DNA of 64,000 nt, taken from the NCBI GenBank assembly GCA_964019695.1, contig OZ026522.1:63077811-63141810 (forward strand). Direction: 5' to 3'. Origin of the DNA: Loripinus fragilis (taxonomy: Eukaryota; Mollusca; Bivalvia; Lucinida; Lucinidae). The position numbers and the translations under genes were made by a program. This document shows, piece by piece, positions 25,301 to 37,300 of this stretch; position 1 is the first letter of the stretch, and the number at the start of each line of letters is the position of its first letter. The notes beneath the pieces were generated by a model, which was given only the letters and a program-made list of their open reading frames with translations, was not told where the DNA came from and made no database searches.

Positions 25301-28300
25301 TTTGCAAAATGGAGAAACTTGAAATCAGAGCGGTTATCAAATACTTCTGTGAGAAAGGAATGCCTACCAAGGAAATTCATGAAGACTTTACGGAAACCCT
25401 TGGGAAGGAGTCTCCCTCTTATAGCACAGTGAAAAAAATCGGGCTGCAGAGTTCAACAGGGGGAGAGCATTGAGGATGATGGACAATCTGGCCGTCCCAA
25501 ATTTGCCACACTGCTGATGAAAATGTCAAGGTCATGCACACCCAGGGTTTTGTGTGATAGGAGGTGAGACCTGCAAAGCATAGCTAGTGAAGTGCGCATA
25601 AGTTTTGTAGCAGTTCAATCAATCCTATATGAGATCTTAGGTATGTCAAAGGTTTTGACAAGATGGGTTTCGCAAGTGTTTACCAATGATCAGTAAAGCA
25701 CTCGGCTGGATATTTCAAGATATCTCCTGCCTCGATATGAAGATGATCCTGGCAATTTTATTGAGCGAGTTGTAACCCAAAATGAGACATGGGTTCACCA
25801 TTTTGACAGAGTCAAAAATGCAGAGCAAACAATGGAAGCACCATGGCTCACCCCTCCTAAGACATTTAAGAAGGTTCATTCAGCAGAGAAGGTGGTGGCC
25901 TCAATCATTTGGGATAGTCAAGGGGTGATCATGACTGATTATCTTGAGGAAGGTCGCACGATAATCAATGCATATACTTGACAGCAAAAGAAACGCAAAT
26001 TTTAATATCCATTTTATACCAGAAACCCTTATCAAATTTTACCCTAAATGATATGAACATGTTTGTTCGGACTCATGCGTTCGTTCCAGACCATTTAATT
26101 CGTCATTACACAGTTAATTATTATCTTTTGTTAATAAACGCCAAAAACGCAATTATAGTGCCGTACATTGGAAAACACATGACTTGAAGCCGATTTCATT
26201 GCATATCACGATAACACACTGTAAGAGATAAGAAAACAGCATAAAACTTAAAAATTCACTGCTGTAGAAATTATACTGCTAATCCAAAAATCTTCATTTT
26301 TAGCATTTTTTGCATTGGTATTGAAAACCACCGGAATCTTTTGGGTGTAAGAATATCTGGACCGGTATGATTGATGTCAAGTGAGGTAGTGTCCAACAGA
26401 ACCGTTTAAAACAATTGTTTGGACCCTTTCATGCCTGTATTTAACAAACTTCTGGTTAATTGTCAGATAATGAAACTGGGTCACAATACACTGAAGGACT
26501 TTAAATGCAAAAATCGAAATTCATAAAATTAACAACTTTTTAATGTATCAATTTTTTTGAGAGTTAGCAAAAATAAACGTCAATATGTCAAAAAAACATG
26601 TTTAAAATTTCATATCAAAATGATAAATAATTTTAGAGCATCAGTCATCAAAAGACAATACCCTTAAAGTCTAAAACTGCAATTTGAAATTTGTCTTGAA
26701 ATTGGGCATTATTTTAAGTTATTGTAATTAAATATTTTTATTTAAAATCTGAAACAAATTACCCTTGGAGCCCTGCTATTCATCTGGCAGTGTTGGTAGC
26801 GAGCCCGAACGGATATCGCCCATGTAAATATCGTCGATGTAATGGACGTTAGTTGCCGTCTTAATGTCGGTCGCCATTCTTAGTTGCCAAGGCATGTGTC
26901 GACCTTTAACTGTCCTAGTAGCCTGGTAACAACTCTGAGGTGCCGTATAGCTGACGGATGGCAATTATAATAAATGGCGACGCAAGAAACACTCACCCTA
27001 ACTTTTAGCATTCCAATTGTGCCAGATCGTTCATGTTCATACAAACGTGGCACGAATAATAAAGCTGTAAAACTAAAGCTACTGTGTTTTTTTATACATG
27101 TATACCTACAAGCTATATGTGAAATGATAAAATATTTTGCTTCATTGATTCGTGGGGACGCCACGTGCAAAAAAATGTTAATCACGGATGCGTAGCTGGT
27201 GGTGGCCATTGTCTATAAACACACCGGTTTTAGGTTTAGATAGAGGCAGAGTGTCGTTTCCAGCCGATTTAACTTGTTAAAGAAGACTAAAATGTTCTGG
27301 ATTCAAAAAATAATAATTTTCATTTTTTGCGTTTTTAAAGTCCTTCAGTGTAGTCCACCATAAAGAATATCGAAAAATTTAAACGTCATAAGTAATCTGT
27401 ATGTCATGACTATCAAGCAGAGTGATTTTCATTCAAATCCGTTTAGTGGTTTTAGACATACATCATCTCGAAAGTCGCCTTTATTATGAGATATTTTATT
27501 ACGCACAGAGTTACGCCCCTATATTATCATTATTCCAATGAGCCGTCCATTTGTGATGCCTTTGATAATTCACATGTTCAATACATCAGTGATTCCTTAC
27601 ACATCATAAGATCACTATTTAACCCCCAATTTATACACTATTCCAAATATGCAAAATATGCGTTTCTTTTGCTGTTCAGTATATTATACCGGCGAATTGA
27701 GGCGGCCAGGACATTGCAAGAAAGAGGCGAGAAAAACGGACTCTTAGTCATATGATCATGCAGACCCACACCAAAGTCCATGCGTCACAAGTTGCCATGA
27801 CTGCTGTGACTAAATGTGGATTTAAAATCCTTCCTCATCCCCCATATCTCCTGATATGGCTCCATCAGACTTCTTTCTGTTCCCAAACTGATATCCCATC
27901 TTAGAGGTACACAGTATGGAGGCAATGAAGGCGTCATAGAGGCAGTTATCGAGTACTGGGGGACCAGGAAAAGGCCTTCTATTTTGATGGGATAAGAAAG
28001 CTCGAACAGAGATGGGTTACGTGCATTGCCTCTAAGGGAGATTATATTGAAAAGTAATGGTCAAGTTTTCATTCCCTGGTAGCCCAAAGTACAAGGGCCC
28101 GGGAATATTTTGATCTTCCCTCGTATGTCTATATTTTAGAAATTTCAGTAACACTGTCGTTTCAAACTTATAATGAAGAAAAAAGGCAAGACTATACATA
28201 GTTGAAGAGAATATGTTAAAAAAAAGACAAATTCATGATACTTTTATGAACCATACCTGTGAGTATGGGGTATCTCGAATTTGCATTTATTGCCAGAAAC

Positions 28301-31300
28301 TAGCTTCTGTAATCTAAAATCAACTGACATTTTTTGTGTTATTTTAAATTGTAGGGTATGGTTGGTGTTTATCAAGTGCTAACAGCAGCTGATATCCCAG
28401 CTGGAGGACAAAATAACCTAAATGGACCATCATTTTCTGTTAATACGAATGAACCAGAAAAGGTACTTTGTATATACAAGCCATGGATTTTGACAATATT
28501 GCAAAGTAAAGAAGAAGGCAAAGATTAGGAATCAATGCAATCAAGTACCATACCTGACCCAAGACATCATATGGGGAAGTGACAAAGAATACACATATGC
28601 TTAAGATCCACCACTTTAAGCTTTCAGTATATATTTTGTTCCCAAAATATACTTCTTGACACTGGAAATAGAAAAATAGATTTTCTTTTTTTTGTATCTT
28701 TTGATTTTGTCATCTAATGACAAAAGCTATGAAATAAAAAAATGCGTTTGCCTAGTATGACAGTTTTGGCTCTTCAAATGCATGCCTATTTTTAAAATCA
28801 TATTGTTGAGGATGAGAGAGATTGTTGCTTGTTCTTGCTTTTGTGTGACTGTATTGTGTACTTCCTTGCAGTACTGTGGGTTGGTCTGTGGTTAGTCTGT
28901 GATTTTTTTTGCATGTCCAGGTCATACTCTCTATTTGCGTGTGGATATGTACTTAGATATTACATGTACAATGTATTAGCTAGCTCATTTAATGGTACTT
29001 TTCACATTTGTATAATGTCATACCCTAAGCTTACATACAAAAAATCAAATGGAACGAAATGTCAGTTGTGGAATTTAACCATAATCTACATCCATAATCT
29101 GTTTATAAGAGCAGTCTATTCTATGGCAAGACTGTATAAATGTACTGGCAGGTGTCAGATTTTGCTGGATAGACTATGTGATATGTCCTAATATGGCATG
29201 TGCTGATTCATGAACATACATGTTGTTTTTTCTGTTCAATAGCATTGATGGAAAACATTTCTTGAAACATATAACTAAGCGTATTTCTATAACATGCAAT
29301 AAAAATGTGTACTTGATGAAACATATTGACGGTTTCAAAGAAATTTCTTTACTAGTAATAATTGAGCCAGTGCATAGGATTTCCAACAATGTGGCATTTT
29401 GACATGTGTAGACTCGGACAAGCCTGTGCAGCCCCTTTTAAGCTTAGAAGCTACAAATGACGTTCAGTCAGTAGCTTAACAATCAAGGAATACTCGCTCG
29501 ACTAGCAAAGGCTCTGATCAAACTGCGCGTATGCGCAGTCTGATCTGAGGCTTTGCTGGTCGCACATACCACATTGTTGGAAATCTCATGCACTGACTCA
29601 TATATTTATTTTTTGTCATACTACAGGCTTTAGCAAGTGGTGAAGTCAACTACTATGGACAACCTATCGCCATTGTGCTGGCAGGTAGGAAGATAGAGAA
29701 GTATTTACTTTGTTTTCTTTTAAGCTCACATGAGCAAAAGGCTCAATGATTAGCTAGTAGTATATCAATGGCTCAAGCGACTGGTAATCCCTTGTCCAAC
29801 TGTCCATTAACAATTTCTCCATCTCAGAAGCCATGGTACAAATAATATTCAATTTTCATATTTAGATTTCAAAGAGTAGGGAAACATATATTTGTTAAGA
29901 TGATCAGGATTACTTGGCCAAGATAACTACTTTCCCCATACATGTATATAGTAAAATTCTTCAAACACTATATTTCTCTAAAACTAAAACCAGTGACCAT
30001 AGGCGTTGATATGTAACAGGAATAGGGGCCTTCAAAATATTATCAGATTGCAGATTGATTGTGATCTACTTTCCACAAAGATCGAATTCGACTCTTAATG
30101 CATTTATATGGGTATAAATCATGAACAGTTGTTTTTTGATAATTGTTATACAATAGCAAAAGCCTTTCAACATACTAGATATTGAATAAAACAATGACTA
30201 TGAATACATACTCAATGTCAAGCTTAACATTTGATATTCCAACCAAGAACGTTTATTTTGGACTGCCATCAGCATGTTTTGACAATTTATTCTCATAGGC
30301 CAGATGAAGTTTAATTTCATACGGTCAACTTGTTTGGTGTGTAGACTACATGTTATTTTGCACAGGGCTTCACTTTTACTTCAATGCCCTTATTTGGTAG
30401 AAGCTTATAATTAATTTCTTCTCCATAGCCAAAAGTACAATAACTTGAAACCTTGATGTGTATCACAAGTGCCTAGGCTTTATAAAATTGATTCAAATGA
30501 AGATCCCAGCTTGTCATTAATCTAGCTAAAATCAGAGGACATTTTGCCTAAATGCTTTTGAATGGGGATAACTTAAAAGCATGATTTTTTAAGAATATTT
30601 TTAAGTCAAAGCCAAAATAGTGTCTGTGTACGTTAACACAAAATAAATGTAGATATAATGTCAATGTTACCAAAGGTAACCAAGATTGGAATGTTCTCTA
30701 CATTTTCAACATATCTCAAACTACTAAATGTACTGAAGCTAAATGTTATACATGTATCAGTGACTCTCAGTATTATGTGCAAGCTTCAGGATCATCATCT
30801 ACTTCAATAATTTGTTTATATTTTCTATTGTAACAAAGATAACTACAGGTTTGTTTTCAACTTACAGCAGTTAACTTTTTATTATAGCAAACATCGCTAA
30901 CCCAAACGTTCAAGTTGTTTTGTTTTACCTATATAACACAAAATTTAATATCTTTTAAAACAAACACACAAAATTAACTCAAAGTGGTTTAGCTTGCTTT
31001 TTTTATTATATTGTTTGGATGAAGATAGTATGTAATGGTTGCACTCAATTCTCATCAACAAAAATCTGTTTAAGGGGAATTGACAAGGTAACACTTAAGC
31101 CATTCTAGGTAGCCACAGTAGCTAACCAGGGCCTGTGGATATAAAATTTGTTTCATGCTCAACTGAACTGAGGATGAAATTCCAACTGCGAATAAAAAGC
31201 TAAAATACTGTAAGATAAGATTTGTTCCTGCTTAAAACGCCCAAATGTTGTATTTATCATGCTAATAAATATTAAAATGCCAAAAATCATTGGCATTGTA

Positions 31301-34300
31301 AAGTTTATGAGTTTAACGATTTCAAGCTCAGTTAAACATGAAAAGAGTTTAATGTTCTAGGATAATGTTTAATGTTCATGGATATGTTAAGGATCTTTCA
31401 TACAAACCAAACACCTATGAGTCTTGATCCACATCTGAACAAAGGGTAAGGTTGGCGCCGTTAGACTAGTTTAAGCCCTCCAGTAAAACGTTTTTACTGG
31501 GAAAAACGTTATTACTGGGAAAGGGCTAACATCTTGGTACTTATGTGTGTTGTGTTTGTTGTGTTTTGTCACTTTCCTATGTGGTGTCCTGGGTCCTGTG
31601 TGGTGCTTGATTGAATCGATTTCCAATCTTTGCCTCCTTACTTACTTTTATAACATCAATGCCAGATTCATAAAAATCCCTGGTTGTTGCAAGTGATTCT
31701 ATCGTATCATCTAATGAGTTAAATAAAAAATGTTGCTGGTGAGATTGCACAGATGCACATCTTATCTGTGGTTTTACTGTTCACACGCAACAAATATACT
31801 TGAATATTCATGCTTAGGACTTCTCTTACTTAGCAAACAGTCATAGTCTTTGATTAAAACCACATATATTATTGGTTTTACAGATACTCAAGAGATAGCA
31901 GATCAGGCTGCGGCCATGGTAAAGGTGACTTATGCTAATATAAGTGCTCCAATAATAGACATTGATGATGCTATACAGAAGCAATCCATTATTCCAAATC
32001 CAGGCATAAAAGACCTGGTTGTTGGGGATGCGGATCGTAAGTACAATGGAACAATAAGAAATAATATGTTTACTGATTAATGAAAAAGGTCAAATTATGG
32101 GATTTCACTATTTATAACATATGTATAAATACGTTCTCAAAACATACATGTACGACTATCTGGTACGACTTGAAGTCTTAATTTCAACCAGCGTCTTCAT
32201 CTGCTTCCATAGTTTGTGTATACGAGCAGCAGATGTCTTAGTAAGACTACAAACGCTTGTCTGAGTCACTTTGGCTGCCTATTGAATAAGTATCATACTA
32301 ACATAATTGAGCTGTGACATGTGATTTCCAACAATGTGGCATTTTGACAAGTGTAGACTCAGACGACCCTAGGCTGCCTCCTTTTAAGCTTAGAAAATCC
32401 AAATGATGTTCAGTCAGTAGCTAGCATTCATAGGATAATCAAGCGACTAGCAAAGGCTCTCATCAGACCGCACGTATGCGCAGGCTGATCTGAGCCTTAC
32501 CTGGTCGCACATACCACATTGTTGGAAATCTCATGCCACGACCCATATACTGATGAATATTATGATGAATTTAGTATTTATTTAAATACGCATTCAATGA
32601 GATGTGTCATAAGTTAATTCCTTTGCCATTACATACCCATATGCCAAGTACGATCTTTCACTTAAACAAATTTGTTATATACACATGAGAGATAAGCATA
32701 CTTTTTTAAATATAATGTTTATTTTATATTGTTTGCACTGCTTAAAGAAACATTATTGTAAGTATATAGTTTAGAAATCTATTAGTTCAAATTTGATAGT
32801 GTAACAGGGACTTCATAGCAAATGTATGTAGGGGTAATGATATTTTTTCTACTAAACCCGGTTTATATCAGCTAATAATGCTGAACATAATGGAATGCCT
32901 GTATTCTTCTGTGGCATCACGTCTACTTCTAAATTGTTTAAATGGTCTAGTACAAATATTAACGAATCGTAGATCCAAATAAACAAAATATATATTGGTG
33001 TTTAAGTTTTCATATTTTCATATCTATCAGTTTAAACATTTGCTTATAAAACATCTCATTGAGACGGTTCTTTTTAACAGCCATAACATATGCTTCTGTG
33101 GAGAAATAAGAAAACTAACTTTTGATTACGCACTTTGATATTTAGGCTTATGAATGTCAGCTTTTATTTTCGGTTTTATATTGCAGAAGCTATAGCTATG
33201 TCTAGCCATGTGACCAGTGGTACTTTTTACATGGGGAACCAGTATCATTTTTATATGGAAACGCAGGTACTACAACGATTCAAATCATGATGGTTTAAGT
33301 TACAAGCTCAAAGATATACAACCACTTGAAATAATTAAAATATCATATATGTGTGCAGATGCACAGGCTGATCTCTGTATATAGTGTTTGCATATGCATA
33401 AAAAATATTTTCTCATGTCAGTGCTGTGATAACAGAAGTGCTTAATACTGTATAACACTTAATTTGACAGGTAATTTTTTTGCGCTATTTGTGGTAAGAA
33501 CGAAAATTGATTAAATATGAGACTGCGAATTAGTTTTGCGTTTAGTTATACAATAAGCATTAACTGGATACGTGTACATTTTGTTAAGTAGTATGTTGGT
33601 ATACGTATTGTTTTGAATGGTAGAGTATGTTTCAACGTTGAGGGAACATGACTTAAAATAGGACACTATTAAAGGAAAAAATATTTAAGCATACACCTTT
33701 TTAAGAGTAGTTTTATTTAAAACTATGGTCCCATGGGGAGCATATTCTTTCCCTAAGAGAATAGAACGTAACTTTAAAGGTCATTAAGTTGAGAGACCGA
33801 TAAAACTGAATTATGACAATATTTCACTATTTTAAAATCGCCAAATTCTGATGCCTCGAATATTATTAAATTTAAGTGGTATACAGTATGCTATTTGGTG
33901 TCCATTTTCACAATGTTTCATAAAGACTCATCAATATTTTCTCATATCATATTGTTAGCCACTATCATTTAATTTAGGCCTGCCAGGGTGATGTCATAGT
34001 TTTTCCGCATACAAACCAGAGGGGGTTTATCACAACTTCAGACTGCCCATGGTGACCATTATCGTCTTACCTTGGTTGGTGATCGAACTAACTCGTTTTC
34101 AACTTTATGCTCTAATTCTTTGCACTGTATACAAAGGATGTGAAATTGGTCAAAACCAAAATTATCAAGTGATTATCTCAAGCCAATTAGCGACAGTCTA
34201 TCAACTTGCACAGTCCAAAAAGCTTTTATGAATTGGTGAACATTTTGCTGGGTTTGTTGAATACTGTGAGTGACTAAGGTATCTGGGTACAAAGGACCTC

Positions 34301-37300
34301 TGACACTTTGATAGGGTATCTGCCTATTTTACAGATGCTTCCCAAATCTTCCCTGTGCCTAATATATCACTGGTATCCTTTTAAATACTAGGACGCTTGA
34401 TGTATTAGGAACGAATGAAGGTTAAAGTTTGACAGACAGACCCCTTTGACAAAACAGGAGACGCTACCAAAGAGGGTAGGGGTTGCAAAATTTGATCTCA
34501 CCAAAGCATTTAAAAATCCTTTATTTTCACATGTTTGGGTATTATATCATCAATACTGGATATCATATCATAGTGAAAGTATTTTAAGGTCCAAAATCGT
34601 GAATATTTTAATGATTGTTTTGTTGTTGTTGTTTTTCTATCTGATTTGTTAGGAAATATTTTGAAGTGCATCTGTAGTCCATAATCAACCTTGGTGACAA
34701 TGTATTTACCTGGTGCAATATTATGCAGCAATGTACTAAAACCATTCACCAATGCGTAAATTACACCTAGTGATGGGCCATGTAATTTATGTGTATTGGA
34801 TAGATACAGTATAGGTGTAAAGTAATCTACCAACTGAATTTAGTAAATGGATAGTTTTCATAATTTAAAGAAAAGTATGCTGAAAACGTTGTAATATTTC
34901 ATGATTAATTGGTTATGCAAAGGCAGCTTACTTGTACTATTTATTTCATTATACTGGAAGAAAGATTTTCAAGAGAGCACATCAAAAATGTTCGGGCTCG
35001 CCAAAACGTCACATTTTGGGCTGTGGGATATCATTCCCCACCCCCAAAGCCCTAACTAGCTTTTCACATATATTATGGAAAATATGAGAACACATAAACT
35101 TATGTGCACAAGGATTATTTGGGACTCGGGAGGGGAATGATGTTTTACAATTTTTTTCTACTTTCTATATGTATAATACAAAAAGTGACTTTTTAACCCC
35201 AAAATAAAGCCGTACATTCAAGCAATTATGATATAAAATACAAAATCATAAAATAGGGACCAACAGCGAGCTTATATATGAAGATGGAAGCATTTAATCA
35301 ACTTTAATTTTTATCAAAATTATAGGCAGCGATACACTGTGATTCCCATAACCACCCAGTACATCACTATATTAGTGCTGATTTGTTTCCTTTTCTTATA
35401 AGGATCCGTTTTTCCAGATCATTTCGAGAACACAATTTCTGTCATAAAGATAAAGAAGCTTTATTTAACGTCGCTTATTTGAAACAAAAATAACATAAGC
35501 TCAGTAGAGCTTTTATTGCGACATAACAATATCTTTTTAACAGATACTTACCTGTCTTACTCTATCTTCCTAGCACAACCTCTTTTATGTGAGCGTCAGC
35601 AAGGGAGCTGCAAGTACCTGTTTTTACACCTTTGGTATAGTGTGGCCGGGATTCCAACCCACGACCTCCCGCTCCTAAAGCGGACGCTCTACCAATTGAA
35701 CTGTCGTTGTGCCACATTTACTATCTAAAGTCTCTCTGCTTTGTGCATCTAAATAAGATAATCAAACATAATTTCCTTATTGATCAACCAAACATATGGT
35801 GTGGGTACTCAAAAGAACTGTCACAATGAGACGATTCGCTTGAGCACTCATAACAAATGATAAACTGTAAGACAAGCAAATACGTTATAATTTAGCCAAT
35901 ATGCCAATTGCAAAGGGAATAGAACCACGAAGTGACTAAAATGACTGATAAGCATGCTTCCAATTGCTCAAAAGCTGTGTGTTGGGCCGTGATGTGATCT
36001 GTGTGATATGTATAAATTGTTCATACAACAATGTAGTCAAAGGTATCCATCCCCTTGACAAAAAAGCCATTTAAGTTTATACAGAAAAAATAATACAAGT
36101 AAGAGCGTTTGAAAGCAATATCTCCTTAAGCCTCTTACTGCACGTAGCTCTTTGTAAATTCGCCTTATGTCCAATAGATCCATTTTTGCAGATTATTTAA
36201 CTTTGATAAATGATGTACGAGGGACGTTTTTTATGTTCGTAGAAAGGTAGATTTAATGAAAACGGCGAAAGTAAATGCATACATCATGCATATATTTGAA
36301 AAGATTGTGCTTTTATCTATACATGCGACCTAAATTATTTCAAAATGCATTACTTTAATGACTTCTAAGAGGCATAGACATACCTATATATCGCGCACTG
36401 GAAATATGGTAGAAATATGACATTTATGGACTTAGTCTCTTACAGAACGTTAGAAACAATTGCAAGAAAATGGGTCCATAGCTATACACAGCTTCTGAAA
36501 AAATGGCTGCAGATCAAGAACAACACGTGCTACAAAATTATATAAACATTTAGCAAATGCGCAGCAATTATTTGATATGGAAGATTTGTTTGGAACCTCA
36601 GCAAATTGAACAGTAGGCATATCAACTTTATTGAAAAAAGTTGACACAAGAGGAAGTTGGATACGGGTTTTTAAATGTGGCTTAATATGTTAGCTGTAAA
36701 GTAGTATTATATTTTTTCTTGTTTATATGGTAGATGGAAGTGTTATGGTAACTTTTATCCCAAAACAAGGTTAATACTTTTTTTATTAGAAATGAACTGC
36801 AAATAAATAGCCAAGGGGGTGCTAAAATCCCTTATTTTGTACATAAATGACGTCATGGAGCGTGACTATATTTAGAAAATACATTAAAACTGTCTTGTGC
36901 CTCTTAACAGGTTTTGAAATAACTGCAATAAGGAACTTATGCAGATCTGATTGCTATTGTGTTTTCTACGTGGGGTTGATTTACCCCACCCACTTTTTTA
37001 TAACATTGGGGTATGCCAGTACCAGAAGTTGCCAGTTACACGCTTAAATAAATACATTAGTATAACTGCTGGCGAATGATTAAATATATCATGTGCTATG
37101 TAAAACCAGAAGATATTTCAAAATTTGTTCACAATCGTTATTTTAACAGATATAATAACTAGCACTTGACTGTGATTTCTTTGGTATAGTGATGGGTGTT
37201 TTAAAATTGTTATAGAAGAGCAAACAGCATGCTTATAGTTTTGCTGCACTTGTCTATCATTAGCGTTTGAATAATTGATTTTGATGGTGCAAAGAAAAAA

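Larger units (their letters stand above)
25166..28125 (+). mobile_element. Dead mariner transposon, interrupted by nested TIR elements
   Basis: The left end (GTGGTGTGATCAAAAAGTTC) and right end (tattttgatcttccctcgta) are degraded inverted repeats. Between them, mariner transposase text runs 25308-25972 and resumes 27684-28060. The interruption is the element at 25975-27681. The 3' part ends with ..GDYIEK then stop, near 28060, the usual mariner C-terminus. Confidence 0.88.
16563..28354 (+). other. Intron 4
   Basis: An 11.8-kb intron dominated by the BEL/Pao element (17153-23785) and the nested mariner block (25166-28125). The stretch 23831-25160 is AT-rich and I see nothing recognisable in it. 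Confidence 0.65.
28463..29626 (+). other. Intron 5
   Basis: Holds a repeat B fragment (28503-28590), a repeat A fragment on the - strand (28800-28935) and a family C MITE (29363-29600). The 28950-29360 stretch contains a 120-codon ORF extension that has no recognisable similarity and looks spurious. Confidence 0.6.
32037..33186 (+). other. Intron 7
   Basis: Contains MITE C copy 2 (32308-32545) and hairpin F (33030-33100); otherwise nothing recognisable. Confidence 0.55.

Noticed and set aside
26880..27209. 109-codon ORF inside the inner nested TIR element as a transposase
   Set aside because: Too short, with no DDE or DNA-binding motif visible.
28829..29191. 120-codon ORF on the + strand
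   Set aside because: Starts in an inverted repeat A fragment and runs into AT-rich sequence; no known motif and codon use like noise.
35640..35713. tRNA gene on the - strand
   Set aside because: D-arm, anticodon-like stem and T-arm are visible, but the acceptor stem does not pair and the T-arm box deviates. It continues into a SINE body, so it is a SINE head.
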